From Chitinophaga rupis (lineage in GTDB: Bacteria > Bacteroidota > Bacteroidia > Chitinophagales > Chitinophagaceae): a stretch of 64,000 nt of DNA. Below are positions 45,381 to 55,616 of this stretch, piece by piece. The stretch is from NCBI RefSeq assembly GCF_900109685.1, contig NZ_FOBB01000002.1, forward strand, positions 1,172,085-1,236,084, read 5' to 3'. Under the pieces are notes generated by a model. That model made no database searches. It saw nothing but the letters and a program-made list of their open reading frames with translations, and was not told the origin of the DNA. The first letter of the stretch is position 1; each line of letters opens with the position of its first letter. Position numbers and translations under genes: made by a program.

Positions 45381-46697
45381 TTAATATTCCCAGGAGATCC
45401 AGGCCAGCGCGTCTTTTGCGCTTACCATATCATAAGTGGTGGCGCCGGTTTGCACCAGGTAGTAGCCGCGGGCTTCTATCATTTGCGTATTGGTGTTCTC
45501 AAATGCTGCAGTAGCAGCCGCCGGCACATCGCCCAGGGTACCAAACTCCCGGAAAATAATGCGGCCATCTGTTGTGAAGGTGGGCGGTATGTAGGCTGAT
45601 CCAAAATCAAGGGAAAGCGCATCCGGCTTAACGATTATATAACCCAGCAGGTCATAGATAATACCGCTTTGGCGGCCATAGGCCGGCCATAAGATCAGGA
45701 AAGCAAAATTGTCAATGCTGCGTATGTGAAAGGCATCGTCCACACCATTTACATGAAAGCCGTTATTGGAGGCCCAGTAGCTATCCTGCTGGGCGGCAAA
45801 CTGCCACCAGCGCCTGGGCGCCTGCAGGTCCACACGCGCGGGCCTGACAGCGCCTGCAATGCTGCCCTGCGTAACGCCGTTAACCTGTACCTGCAAGGTA
45901 TTGCTGCCTGCATTCCAGCTGCCACTGTTTAAGCTGGTGATCGTAACTGCGCCATCTGTAAAAGGTGTAACCATCACAAGCCCCTGGCTGGTGTAGTAAA
46001 AACGAACGGTAACCCGGTGCGGATTGCCACTATTATCAACCCAGGCAAATGTGATGGTATGCTGCTGGTTATTAAAAGTAATATCGTAGGCATTGGTACC
46101 CCAGCTAAGGCGTTTGAAGTATTGCAGTATACGGCCCAGGTACTGGAAGTTCAGCGCCTTCCGCCAGCCGCCGTTCTGCCAGGCTGCTTCCTGCGCGGGC
46201 GTGGCTTTGTACAGGGTTACTTTGGTTTTGTTATAGCGGCCGGTGAGCTTTATGCTGTCGGCCGTTACGGTGTCAATAGCAAATTCGAAATCAGATTGCA
46301 GGCCTGTGCCATCATCTCCACCATTCACGGTTCCATCCGGATCGGCCAGCATGTGCAGGTAGGTGTATGTATCAAAGATCAGGGCGGGCTGCTGCAGGGC
46401 TTTTAGCCGGTAGCTGCTTTCCCGGGGCGTGCCGGAGCTGGTGGTATCAATATCCGCATAGGTTACTACGCGGTTAGCATCATTGAATTTAAAATGGAAG
46501 TTGAAAATGCTGCCGGTACCTGTGGTAATGCGTGCTTCCCAGCCATTAGGCGCAGCGGTAAGCGCGGCCTGGTACTGGCTCAGGGCCTGGTTAATACGCT
46601 CATCCGGCGAAAGGTCAAAAACAGATTTGTCATCTTTGCGGCAAGCAGCGAAAGACGATAATATTAATAAAAGGCAGTATGCCAATCGTGATCTCAT
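45381..46697 (-). CDS. DUF4302 lipoprotein
   Basis: This 438-residue lipoprotein has signal and lipobox SSFAACRKDD. The N-terminal region (SPDERINQALSQYQAALTAAPNGWEARI) and the following beta-rich body (YYTSQGLVMVTPF, SWNAGSNTLQVQ) match DUF4302, a family found beside SusCD pairs with HExxH metallohydrolases in Bacteroidota. The function is not established; a surface substrate-binding role is likely from context. It lies 7 bp from the metallohydrolase gene, so the two are co-transcribed. Confidence 0.85.
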   Translation of the reverse strand: MRSRLAYCLLLILSSFAACRKDDKSVFDLSPDERINQALSQYQAALTAAPNGWEARITTGTGSIFNFHFKFNDANRVVTYADIDTTSSGTPRESSYRLKALQQPALIFDTYTYLHMLADPDGTVNGGDDGTGLQSDFEFAIDTVTADSIKLTGRYNKTKVTLYKATPAQEAAWQNGGWRKALNFQYLGRILQYFKRLSWGTNAYDITFNNQQHTITFAWVDNSGNPHRVTVRFYYTSQGLVMVTPFTDGAVTITSLNSGSWNAGSNTLQVQVNGVTQGSIAGAVRPARVDLQAPRRWWQFAAQQDSYWASNNGFHVNGVDDAFHIRSIDNFAFLILWPAYGRQSGIIYDLLGYIIVKPDALSLDFGSAYIPPTFTTDGRIIFREFGTLGDVPAAATAAFENTNTQMIEARGYYLVQTGATTYDMVSAKDALAWISWEY

Positions 46698-46704
46698 TTG
46701 TACA

Positions 46705-47607
46705 TTATTTAATCAGTGCTACAATGGACGCTCTGGTCCTTGCCTGCAGGTTGTAAAAATTAATGTGCCAGGTATCGCTGAAATAGTTCACTACGATGGT
46801 TTCTTTCTGCCGCAGCTTGTCTTTCGCAACTTCTGCAGTAGTGCCATTGGGGCTGGTACCGGTAATGCTGTTCACCAGGTTATCAAAACCCGCCTTACCT
46901 TCTGTAAGCATAATGGAGATCATTTCCACAAAATCCTCATCCGGCGCGCTCATGGCATAGGCGCTTATAAACCCGTCCTGGTGGGCTGTTTCGTCAGATA
47001 CATTGTTCCAGTTAGAGGTATAACGCCCAACGGATATACGCTTAAAGTCAGGCGTATACAGCACATTCTGGTGCAGGATGTGCCCAAACTCATGCTCGAT
47101 GGTATGGAACATCATTTTCACGTTGTTGGAGTCGGAGGGGGTATAGTCGCTCATGCTCTTGATACGGAAATCGTTCAGCACATACAGCACAATACGGCGG
47201 CCGCCTTCTGCCGTACCCAGGGTAATAGTGCCATCCGGGTTATAGCTGGCGCTGCCCACCAGCACAAAGAATTTGGGGCATAAGCGTTTCATAAATATTT
47301 CGCCTGCTTCCGCTACATAATTATTGATCCATACTTTTTTTATGGAGCTGAGCACCGGTATGATCTTTTCTTCCTTAGGCGGCACCAGCGTGCGGTTAAG
47401 TTCCAGCTCGCCCTGATCCCATTTGTATTTAACGGCAATGTTATAGGGTACGGTAAGGCTGTCTTTGATCCAGTTATCAATGGGGCCGGGCGTCCAGGTA
47501 TCGCCGCCCAGGCCGGGTATATTATCTATGTCGCCCAGGTCATCGTCTTTTTTACAGGCGGTTAGCAGGCACAGTAAAAAAGCGCCTGCAAGCAGTATAT
47601 GTTTCAT
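46705..47607 (-). CDS. HExxH zinc metallohydrolase lipoprotein (TonB-import associated)
   Basis: The protein is about 300 residues from ATG 47607, which begins a lipoprotein signal (MKHILLAGAFLLCLLTACKK). An in-frame ATG at 47634 would add nine residues before the signal. The motif IEHEFGHILHQ gives zinc ligands His172 and His176 with Glu173, and downstream DEDFVEMIS may supply a third ligand. This matches the substrate-import-associated zinc metallohydrolase lipoproteins that accompany SusC/SusD pairs. It probably trims a peptide or other ligand at the cell surface before import. Confidence 0.88.
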   Translation of the reverse strand: MKHILLAGAFLLCLLTACKKDDDLGDIDNIPGLGGDTWTPGPIDNWIKDSLTVPYNIAVKYKWDQGELELNRTLVPPKEEKIIPVLSSIKKVWINNYVAEAGEIFMKRLCPKFFVLVGSASYNPDGTITLGTAEGGRRIVLYVLNDFRIKSMSDYTPSDSNNVKMMFHTIEHEFGHILHQNVLYTPDFKRISVGRYTSNWNNVSDETAHQDGFISAYAMSAPDEDFVEMISIMLTEGKAGFDNLVNSITGTSPNGTTAEVAKDKLRQKETIVVNYFSDTWHINFYNLQARTRASIVALIK

Positions 47608-47637
47608 CTGTATATTGTCTTTTAAGATCATCATATA

Positions 47638-49089
47638 TTATCGCGGATTCAGTTTTAAGCCGGCCAGCTGTGCGGATTGCGGCAATTGAAATACCCGGCG
47701 CGGATCGTCCTCACCCAGTACCAGTATATCTCCATCGGTTGTATAATGCGTTACGGGGGCTTTGTAGCGGATCAGGTCCAGCCAGCGCATGCCTTCCTGC
47801 ACATACTCCGCCCGTTTAAAACCGAACAGCGTGCTGAGGATCCCACTTTGCAGGTTAGTGGTGCCATAGTAGTTCCGGATCTTGGTGGCATTAATAATAT
47901 GCTGGCTGGCATCGTAACCGGCAATACGTGTGCTGGCATAAGTATTCAGGTCTGCCAGCGCTGCGGTGGTATTGTTCAGGTATGCATTGGCTTCAATGCG
48001 GTTAAACAGCACTTCTTCTGTGGTTAGTATAGGCACTACCACATAGCCCACGCCTATATCTGCGTTAATGGAGCTGCGCACAAAATGTTCATTGATCTTG
48101 GGCAGCAGGTAATTATCTGTGCCGGAGGTAAACACCTGGAAGTTAAATGCCCAGTTGCCGCCGGTTACATTCCTGCGCAGGATCTCATCCCGCTTGCCGG
48201 AGGTAAGGCCGTACCGCACCCTGAAATAATTGCGCGCCCACCAGGAGGGTGTTTCCACCAGCAGCAGGTTGGCCGGCTCTGTGGCGCGTGCGTAGCGGGC
48301 ATACAGCTCAAGGTAGGTAATGCTGGTATAGATGGTGTTCCAGGGCCGCAGCAGCGCTGTTACATTGCCGGAAAGCACCTGGTTGGCATGTTCCAGCACC
48401 TTGGTATAATCTTTCTTAAATAAATAAAAACGTGCGGCAAATGCGTGTGCGGCAGCGGTAGTGAAGTGATAGCGGGGCACGGCATAGCGGGTATCGTTCA
48501 GCAAGGGAATACCGGCAATAATGTCCTTCTCTATCATGTCGTACACATAGCTTACGGTTTTGCGCTCATACTGTTTCATCACTATATTTTCCGGCACTGT
48601 TACATACGGAATGCCGGGGTCTGATGCGGAAGTATTTGCATCATACACTTTTGAAAAAACATTCACCAGCATAAAATGTGCGTAGGCGCGTGCCAGTAAG
48701 GCCTCGCCTTTTTCAGCGCTGTAGGCCGACTTATTGGTTGCCTTTTCACATACTTCCAGCGCCTGGTTAGCGGCGGCTATGGCGGCATAACAGGCATCCC
48801 AGTAATACTCCGGCGAGTCCTGCTGATCATCCCGCACATCCCGGAAAAAATAAGGATCCACATTGGTATTTTCCAGGACCCCGGCGCCTTTATCATCCAC
48901 ATTATCGGACATGGATTCAAAGAACGACATATAGTTAGCCTGCGGGTAAGCAGTGCCCAGCAGCTGGGCTACCTGCTCCGGTGAGTTCAGCTCCGCGCGG
49001 TTATCCGGCGGTTTTTCCAGGTACTTTTTACAGCTTGTGCCCATGCACAGCACTAACAGCAACGTATATATGAATAATTTCTTCTGCAT
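47638..49089 (-). CDS. SusD/RagB-type surface nutrient-binding lipoprotein
   Basis: This 483-residue lipoprotein (Cys20 in CMGTSCKKYLEKPPDN) has the helical, TPR-rich SusD fold: ALLARAYAHFMLVNVFSKVY, AAAHAFAARFYLFKKDYTKV, EEVLFNRIEANAYLNNTTAAL and the C-terminal FGFKRAEYVQEGMRWLDLIR. It caps the SusC barrel and presents substrate. Its first base coincides with the last of the SusC gene (1-bp overlap), so the two are translationally coupled. Confidence 0.96.
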   Translation of the reverse strand: MQKKLFIYTLLLVLCMGTSCKKYLEKPPDNRAELNSPEQVAQLLGTAYPQANYMSFFESMSDNVDDKGAGVLENTNVDPYFFRDVRDDQQDSPEYYWDACYAAIAAANQALEVCEKATNKSAYSAEKGEALLARAYAHFMLVNVFSKVYDANTSASDPGIPYVTVPENIVMKQYERKTVSYVYDMIEKDIIAGIPLLNDTRYAVPRYHFTTAAAHAFAARFYLFKKDYTKVLEHANQVLSGNVTALLRPWNTIYTSITYLELYARYARATEPANLLLVETPSWWARNYFRVRYGLTSGKRDEILRRNVTGGNWAFNFQVFTSGTDNYLLPKINEHFVRSSINADIGVGYVVVPILTTEEVLFNRIEANAYLNNTTAALADLNTYASTRIAGYDASQHIINATKIRNYYGTTNLQSGILSTLFGFKRAEYVQEGMRWLDLIRYKAPVTHYTTDGDILVLGEDDPRRVFQLPQSAQLAGLKLNPR

Positions 49090-52000
49090 CAGATACTAAC
49101 TTTAAGTGAAAGCGTGAATTGCTTTTGAATAGGCTGCGCTACGCCGCCGGAATTAAAAAATTCAGGGTCCTGGCCCTTGAGCTTACTGTCGGAGTAAATG
49201 AGCCAGGGATTAATAGCAGCGCCGGTTACAGAAATGTTGTTAAAGTGCATTTTCCGTAACAACTGCGGTGGCAGCACATAGGTGAGGGATACGGTTTTTA
49301 ACCGCAAAAAATCGCCTTTGGCCACCCGCTCTGTAGAGTAGTTGTAATTGTTGTAGGGATGCGCTCCACTTAGGGTAGATTGTTCAAAGAGGCCCAGTAT
49401 GGAAGGCACATTGGTCTTAAGCTCATCGCCCGGCATTACCCAGCGGTCCTGGAATTCTTTGGGCATGGCGTCGAGGTCAGAATAGCTGGTTTTAAAAGCA
49501 GGGTACAGGCGGATCTTATTGCCGGCCTGGTAGGTAAGGAATATATTGAGGGAAAAGGCTTTGTAGTGGAAGGTGTTGGAAAAGCCGCCCGTGTACATGG
49601 GATCTACGGGGCCTTCATATACCAGGTAATTTGTGTTCTGGTCCTGCAGGTACACGGCCTGCGCGGTTTTGCCTGTTTCATCGGTGAACTGCGGCACGCC
49701 CGTTTCATGATCCAGTCCTTTGTAGCGGATGGAGAACAAGCTGCGCACCGGGTAGCCCTGCTTGTTACCGCCTTCGGCTACTACCAGTGAAAAAATGTCG
49801 GGCAGGTTCCTGGCATCCGTAATCTTGTTATAATTATATCCAAAAGTGAGGTTGGCGCTCCAGCCCCAGTCTTTTTTACTGATCAGTTTTCCGCCTATCA
49901 GCACATCGGTGCCATAGGAATCCATGTCGGCATAATTGGCTGCCTTCAAAGGCTCACCGCCAATGCCGGAGGTTTTAATGATGCTGATGAGGTCAAAACT
50001 TTTACGCTGGTATACATCCACGCTAAAGTTCATGCGGCTGTTAAACAGGCTGGCATCTATGCCTGCGTTGGCGGTGTATAGCTTTTCCCAGGTGAGGTCT
50101 GCATTTTCCAGGTTGGCCAGCTGTATCACGGATTCTACTTCTGTTAAATAAGGCCGGCTGGTATTGATGTTACGCAGCACAATGCTGGAGTTGGTGGCAG
50201 GCCCCATGCTGGCGGTTAAGCCATAGCTGCCGCGCAGGGTCAGGTAATCCACCCATTTTACATTTTCCATAAAGGGCTCCCGGTCTATGTTCCAGGCGCC
50301 GCCTACGCTCCAGGTGGGCAGCCAGCGCGCGCGGGTGGATTTTCCCAGGCGGTTGGAACCATCGTAACGCGCGGTGGCGGTCAAATTATATTTAGAGCGG
50401 TAGGAGTAGGTGCCGGTACCGTAGAAGGCTACAAAGCGGTCGTAATCCTTGCTCATGCCGTAATAAGGGAAATTGGTCTCTATGGTTTGTTTCAGGATAC
50501 GGTAGTCATACAGCGGGGTGCCGCCATTATTATACTGGTAGCCATAACCGGTGTTGGAAAAGTTTTGCCGGTCGGCAGATTTTACCTGCATACCACCCAG
50601 CAGGTTCAGCGCATGCTGGTCGTTAAACGTATGGTTGTAGTTTAAACCGTTACGGAAATCGTAGCTCACCAGCTGATCTTCCGTACGGTTGTAAAAACCA
50701 CCGTAAGGCAGCACCACTACCGGTTCTGCTTCAGGGTTGTCCGGGTCGCGGTAGAGGAATTTATTATTCTGCCGGATGGTGGAGTTGCCGGCTGCGCGGT
50801 AGGCCTGCGCCATGTTTGCATTCTCCGTGATCTGGTGCTCGCGGGTTGACTTTACATACCGTAACGCACCTACGAACTCATAACGTAAGCCGGGTGTTAT
50901 CTGGTAGGAGAGATCGCCCTGGAGGCGCAGATCGATCACGTTTATATCCAGGTAATTATTCTGCAGCTCGTTGAGGATGTTAAAGGGTGCAAAGTTGCGG
51001 CGGAAGTATTCCGGCTTTCCCTTTTCATCATAGGCCGTTAAGGTACGGCTGGTGTTCAGCGCGTAGCTGAAGGGGTTAATGTCAAAATCACGGTCGTACT
51101 GGCCTTCTACCGGGTTGCTGTTACGGGCCAGGGCGCCGGGGGCTTTCTGCTGGCGTACAGAGGCCAGGGTGGAAAAGCCTACGGATAAGCGGTCGTTGAA
51201 CTTATAGTTGTTGCGGAAGTTAAGCGTGTAGCGGTGCACGTGGTCGGCCACGGTCCAGCCATTATCGCCGTAGTAGCTGGTGGAAAAGTATGACTGTGAC
51301 CTGTCTGTACCAAAAGAAATGCTCAGCGAATGCTCCTGCATAAAGTTTTGTTTGAACAGCAGTCCAAACCAGTCTGTATTGGCGCGGGCATAACGTTTTA
51401 AGAATTCAGCCTTAGCTTCCGGAGTGTTCTGCAAAGGGAAATTCCCGTTAGGATCAGCATTCATCAGCTCATACATTTTACCATACACGCCATTATCTGC
51501 TTTATCCAGTATGCTGGGGTACAGGATGCCTTTGCGGTCCAGCTCTGCCAGTACAGACATTTGCTGGCCGGAGTTCATGATGTTGTAATTGCTGTAGCTG
51601 GGTTTCAGCTGGGTGCTGTAGTTGCCCGTATAGGTAACTACGGGCTTGCCTGCACGCCCTTTTTTAGTGGTGATCACAATTACCCCGTTCATGGCGCGTG
51701 CGCCGTACAGGGCGGCTGCGGAAGCGTCTTTTAAGATATCAAAGCTTTCGATGTCGTTGGCGTTCAAACCTGCTACTGCGGAGCCTAAGAGGGTGGTAGG
51801 GTCGCCGCTGGAGAGCTGTTCGTTGGAGATGTTCACAATATCTTCCAGCACCACCCCATCTACTACCCACAGGGGTTTGTTATCCCCGTTAATGGAGGTA
51901 GCGCCGCGTATGCGAACTTTGGGCGCTGCGCCAAAGGTGCCGGATACGTTCTGTACTGATACGCCGGCGGCGCGGCCTTCCAGCATGCGGCTTACATCCA

Positions 52001-52478
52001 CCATACCGTCTATCTTCACATCTTCTGCCTTCAGGGAAACAGCGGAACCGGCAAATTTTCTTTTGTCTACATTCTGGTAACCGGTAATGATCACTTCCGA
52101 CAAATTACCTTCCAGGGATACCAGGCTTATATACAGGCGTTGCCCGGTAAATACCCGTACCTGGGAAGCCTTGCCTACAAAGGAAATGCGCAGGGAGTCG
52201 CCCCGGCGGGCATCCAGCATAAATTCACCGTTTGCATTGGTCTGGGTGCCTCTGCGGGTAACCAGGTTTTCGACCGTAGCACCGGGCAGCGCTACGTGCT
52301 CTTTTGCATCGGTAACCGTACCACTGGCTTTTGTGGCTGGGAGGGTGTCCTGGAAAGCTGCCACAGGGCCTGCATACGCATGGGCGGTAGGTAACAGGGG
52401 CAGTAAACAGAATACCAGGAACAGGATCCGGAACCATTTCACCGGGTGGAAATGACAATAGCTGTCCGTTAAAATCAT
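49089..52478 (-). CDS. SusC/RagA-type TonB-linked outer-membrane transporter
   Basis: This is a 1129-residue barrel. It has a signal peptide (about 1-35), a carboxypeptidase-regulatory-like domain (about 52-125, SGTVTDAKEHVALPGATVE), a plug domain (about 140-260: MLEGRAAGVSVQNVSG, KVRIRGATSINGDNKPLWVVDGV) and a long barrel ending QKQFTLSLKVSI. It heads the minus-strand operon SusC-SusD-metallohydrolase-DUF4302-collagen-like. With no glycoside hydrolase in the operon and a protease-like gene present, a peptide or protein-derived substrate is more likely than a glycan; this is inferred. Confidence 0.96.
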   Translation of the reverse strand: MILTDSYCHFHPVKWFRILFLVFCLLPLLPTAHAYAGPVAAFQDTLPATKASGTVTDAKEHVALPGATVENLVTRRGTQTNANGEFMLDARRGDSLRISFVGKASQVRVFTGQRLYISLVSLEGNLSEVIITGYQNVDKRKFAGSAVSLKAEDVKIDGMVDVSRMLEGRAAGVSVQNVSGTFGAAPKVRIRGATSINGDNKPLWVVDGVVLEDIVNISNEQLSSGDPTTLLGSAVAGLNANDIESFDILKDASAAALYGARAMNGVIVITTKKGRAGKPVVTYTGNYSTQLKPSYSNYNIMNSGQQMSVLAELDRKGILYPSILDKADNGVYGKMYELMNADPNGNFPLQNTPEAKAEFLKRYARANTDWFGLLFKQNFMQEHSLSISFGTDRSQSYFSTSYYGDNGWTVADHVHRYTLNFRNNYKFNDRLSVGFSTLASVRQQKAPGALARNSNPVEGQYDRDFDINPFSYALNTSRTLTAYDEKGKPEYFRRNFAPFNILNELQNNYLDINVIDLRLQGDLSYQITPGLRYEFVGALRYVKSTREHQITENANMAQAYRAAGNSTIRQNNKFLYRDPDNPEAEPVVVLPYGGFYNRTEDQLVSYDFRNGLNYNHTFNDQHALNLLGGMQVKSADRQNFSNTGYGYQYNNGGTPLYDYRILKQTIETNFPYYGMSKDYDRFVAFYGTGTYSYRSKYNLTATARYDGSNRLGKSTRARWLPTWSVGGAWNIDREPFMENVKWVDYLTLRGSYGLTASMGPATNSSIVLRNINTSRPYLTEVESVIQLANLENADLTWEKLYTANAGIDASLFNSRMNFSVDVYQRKSFDLISIIKTSGIGGEPLKAANYADMDSYGTDVLIGGKLISKKDWGWSANLTFGYNYNKITDARNLPDIFSLVVAEGGNKQGYPVRSLFSIRYKGLDHETGVPQFTDETGKTAQAVYLQDQNTNYLVYEGPVDPMYTGGFSNTFHYKAFSLNIFLTYQAGNKIRLYPAFKTSYSDLDAMPKEFQDRWVMPGDELKTNVPSILGLFEQSTLSGAHPYNNYNYSTERVAKGDFLRLKTVSLTYVLPPQLLRKMHFNNISVTGAAINPWLIYSDSKLKGQDPEFFNSGGVAQPIQKQFTLSLKVSI

Positions 52479-52878
52479 AAACGATCTTTGATTTTGGTTC
52501 TAATACTTGGTGTAGCGGTCTACGATAAAAAAAATCGCATCACAGGGTAGGAGTTAAGCTCTGGTAAACATCTTTTGTAATAAGCCCGGAATATTGGTTG
52601 ATAGCGCCTTTCAGTGAACTTGTTATAGGTGCAAAAATGATCCTGGTATAGATGTATTTACTGAGGACCCCCTCTCACAGATTATATCACAGATTAAATA
52701 TTACGTATGTTCATTCACGTTTTATCGTGCTTTCGAAAAACCCTTGTTAATTCTCTCTTTCTAAGTTAACAAATTATTTGAACAAGTTTGATCAGTATTT
52801 TTTGGGAAAGCAGTTGCCAGGATACTTCTATAAATTATTAATTTTTAATATATTTGATGCTGGTAATTCATTAAAGTA
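52479..52878. other. 400-bp divergent promoter region of the SusC operon
   Basis: The region is AT-rich and lies between the divergent SusC and 52879 genes. A CATTTTTG box on the minus strand near 52631-52638 is one base off TAnnTTTG and may serve SusC. No repeat family or gene is seen. Confidence 0.4.
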
Positions 52879-54495
52879 ATGAGAATGATGCTGCGAACTG
52901 TTCGCCTGTTTATCCTGTGTGGGTTTTGTTTTTATGGTAGCGCGCTCAAAGCGCAGGTTCCCAAAGTTACCCTGAGCGCCGCTTTCCCGGAACCGGAAGC
53001 TGATGGCTGGGATAAGGTAGTACTGCTGCCGAATGGTAATACCTGTTACCTGCATTTTGATAAAAGCAAGGGTATTCAAAGCTCTTTATATAATGCCGCC
53101 CGCGAGCTCACCGTATCAGACGTGATCACGGGCCGGCAGTGGGATACGCGAGATATGAACGATACCGAAATTGACGGGGTGTATGCCATTAACGGGCAGG
53201 TAGTGATCTTTTTGCAACAGCTCATTAAATATAAGCCCACCCTGTTTCGTATAGTTATAGACGGTACCAGCGGCCATTTGCAGCAGGAAGATAAGATAGG
53301 GGAGCTGCCTACGGTGCTGCACCGCGAAGCATTTGCCCTGAACAACCTGGCCTCCCACGACTTTTACGTGGCCAAAGACCCTGCCAGCGGGTATTATGCC
53401 GTGGCTTTCTTTGCCGGCGGTGAGCTGCAGCGTAAAGAAAATGCAAAGGAGCGCATACAGGTAATGCATTTTAGCCCGGAGCACCAGCTGGTGAACCAGG
53501 CCTGGTACAGCCTGCCGGATAGCAGCGCGCTGCCCTACTACAGCTACCTGGACATGGCGGTGCAGGGTAAGGAAAGCGTATACCTGTGCACGGTAGGTTT
53601 TAATACCAAACGCAATGGCCTGCAGGCCCAGTCGCAGGTAATAGTATCCGTATTAAAAGCCGGGCAAACGGAGTTTCAGCACCAGCCCCTGGCTTACACC
53701 GCCAATTTTGGAAATGCCTATGCCAGCCTGCAATGGGTGGCGGCTACCCAACGCCTGCAATTATTGCTGGTAGCGGCGGCAGATGCGAAGGCCAAACCGG
53801 ACGAGCGTGGGTGCTACCTCAATTACCTGGATAATAACGGGCAGCTGCTGCAGCAAAATGCATTGCCCCTGGATAAATTAGCCAGCTACAACGGCTTACC
53901 GCAAATGCTGACCGTACAGCCGGATGGCAGCGCCATTGTGCAGCTGGAACAAATGCTGCAATTTACCCAGGGTAAGAACGTGTACAATATGCAGCACACC
54001 AACCTGGGAGATATTGGCATTTGCAGCATCAGCGCAGGCGGGCAGGCCGACAGTGGCTATGTGATCCCTAAAATGCAGGTAGCCAACGGCGCTTTTGAAC
54101 CCTTATACCTGCAACGTCAGCACCGCGGTACCTGGATGTTCCGCAACCGTGTAGCCGCGCTGAATACCACACCGTACCTTTCTTTTGATCATATTCGTAC
54201 CAACCACGGCGATTATACGCTGTTCAATGATTACCTGCAGGCGCTGGACCGCGGCGGCACCTTTGAGGCTAGGAAGCCGCTGCGCTACCTTACGGAAGCC
54301 AATACTATCTGCTACCGCTACCAGAAAGGCCAGGCAGAACGTTTGTTCCTTTTTGGCAATCCGCAAACAGATAAAGCGTACTATTGCATGCTGGGTGCAG
54401 CAGACCGTAATGTGCAGGAGAATAGTTATGCCACCATCCTGGTAACCCGTACGGGCGATGACCGGAAGGCCTGCATAGCGTGGATCAGTTTTTAA
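52879..54495 (+). CDS. Exported protein of unknown function
   Basis: I do not recognise this 538-residue protein. It has a signal peptide (about residues 1-25, RLFILCGFCFYGSALKAQ) and a long beta-rich body with repeating strand blocks (VVLLPNGNTCYLHFDKS, YAINGQVVIFLQQLIKY, SVYLCTVGFNTKRNGLQ), suggestive of a beta-propeller. No catalytic motif is visible. It is monocistronic, divergent from the SusC operon, and its stop overlaps the end of the small convergent gene at 54492. Confidence 0.8.
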   Translation: MRMMLRTVRLFILCGFCFYGSALKAQVPKVTLSAAFPEPEADGWDKVVLLPNGNTCYLHFDKSKGIQSSLYNAARELTVSDVITGRQWDTRDMNDTEIDGVYAINGQVVIFLQQLIKYKPTLFRIVIDGTSGHLQQEDKIGELPTVLHREAFALNNLASHDFYVAKDPASGYYAVAFFAGGELQRKENAKERIQVMHFSPEHQLVNQAWYSLPDSSALPYYSYLDMAVQGKESVYLCTVGFNTKRNGLQAQSQVIVSVLKAGQTEFQHQPLAYTANFGNAYASLQWVAATQRLQLLLVAAADAKAKPDERGCYLNYLDNNGQLLQQNALPLDKLASYNGLPQMLTVQPDGSAIVQLEQMLQFTQGKNVYNMQHTNLGDIGICSISAGGQADSGYVIPKMQVANGAFEPLYLQRQHRGTWMFRNRVAALNTTPYLSFDHIRTNHGDYTLFNDYLQALDRGGTFEARKPLRYLTEANTICYRYQKGQAERLFLFGNPQTDKAYYCMLGAADRNVQENSYATILVTRTGDDRKACIAWISF

Positions 54496-54749
54496 TTGCT
54501 GGAGAAAGTTTCTTCAATGGTTTGCTGTAAAGCTGTTTTCCGGTGCCGGCCGGAAACAGGCTGCTGATGGCGGGTGCTTTTTAAGGTTAAATGCAGCCGG
54601 GTAACCTGTTTTTGCCGCGGGCGCTTATGGGCAGACATCGTTCCCTGTTCCGGCGAAAATAAATAGTAGATCAGCATTACCGACAGCACAATGGCCTTGC
54701 TCACCAGGTAAAGTATGAGGATAGATATGATAGGCTCTTGGTGGAACAT
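54492..54749 (-). CDS. Small membrane protein, unknown
   Basis: A possible 85-residue protein starts at ATG 54749 (MFHQEPIISILILYLVSKAI), with one strong membrane segment (about 6-30) and a basic C-terminal tail (KRPRQKQVTRLHL). It overlaps the previous convergent gene by 4 bp. A longer in-frame start at 54803 exists. It is supported only by composition and reading-frame length. Confidence 0.45.
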   Translation of the reverse strand: MFHQEPIISILILYLVSKAIVLSVMLIYYLFSPEQGTMSAHKRPRQKQVTRLHLTLKSTRHQQPVSGRHRKTALQQTIEETFSSN

Positions 54750-54887
54750 TTGCTTGCTATTTATGGGAATTACGTGGATATAGTCAGTGCACTGGTTTTT
54801 CACATTCTACAAAGGCCGCAATAACGTATCTAATATACAGATTTTAATATAATTTTCAGGTAGATTTTGTCTTTCTCAAATTTTTCT

Positions 54888-55571
54888 ATGCACCAGGAAC
54901 AGCATCTGCAAAGCTCTGATTTTATTACTGATGTGGTTATTGGCATGGCCGATGGGCTAACCGTGCCTTTTGCACTGGCAGCGGGCATCAGCAGCGCAGT
55001 AAGCAGCAACAGCATTGTAGTAACCGCGGGAATAGCGGAAATAATTGCCGGGGCTATTGCCATGGGCCTGGGCGGTTACCTGGCCGGCAAAACGGAGTGG
55101 GACCACTATTACGCGGAGCTGAAACGGGAATATTATGAGGTGGAGCACATGGCTGAGCAGGAAAAGAAAGAGATCCGCGCCATATTTGCCGGTTATGGTA
55201 TAAGTGAGGATACGCAGCACCGTATAGCGGACGAGCTGGCCATGGATAAGGATAAATGGGTGTCTTTTATGATGCAGTATGAGCTGGGCCTGCAGGAGCC
55301 CAACCCGGCCCGGGCGCGCACCAGCGCCATTACCATTGGCCTGTCCTACATTGTGGGCGGGTTAATTCCCCTGTCGCCCTATTTTTTCACAACAGTTCCC
55401 ACGGACGGGTTTAAAATATCGGCCGTGGTTACCCTCATCTGCCTGTTCGTGTTCGGTTATTTCAAAAGCAAAGCTACCGGGCAGCCCTTGCTGGCAGGGG
55501 CTTTAAAGGTAATGTGCATTGGCGCCGTGGCAGCAGCTGCCGCCTACCTGGTGGCCCGCTGGCTCTCATAA
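54888..55571 (+). CDS. VIT1/CCC1-family iron/manganese transporter
   Basis: The protein is about 227 residues from ATG 54888; an in-frame TTG at 54867 is less likely. It opens with the family motif SSDFITDVVIGMADGLTVPFA. The first two membrane segments follow (AGITAGIAEIIAGAIAMGLGGYL-like), then a Glu-rich cytosolic metal-binding segment (ELKREYYEVEHMAEQEKKEI) and three more membrane segments at the C-terminus. The family moves Fe2+ or Mn2+ out of the cytosol. The gene is independent of its neighbours. Confidence 0.92.
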   Translation: MHQEQHLQSSDFITDVVIGMADGLTVPFALAAGISSAVSSNSIVVTAGIAEIIAGAIAMGLGGYLAGKTEWDHYYAELKREYYEVEHMAEQEKKEIRAIFAGYGISEDTQHRIADELAMDKDKWVSFMMQYELGLQEPNPARARTSAITIGLSYIVGGLIPLSPYFFTTVPTDGFKISAVVTLICLFVFGYFKSKATGQPLLAGALKVMCIGAVAAAAAYLVARWLS

Positions 55572-55616
55572 CGGCAGCATTTTTGCAGCCGGTTGTGTAG
55601 AGCAAAATGCATTGTT

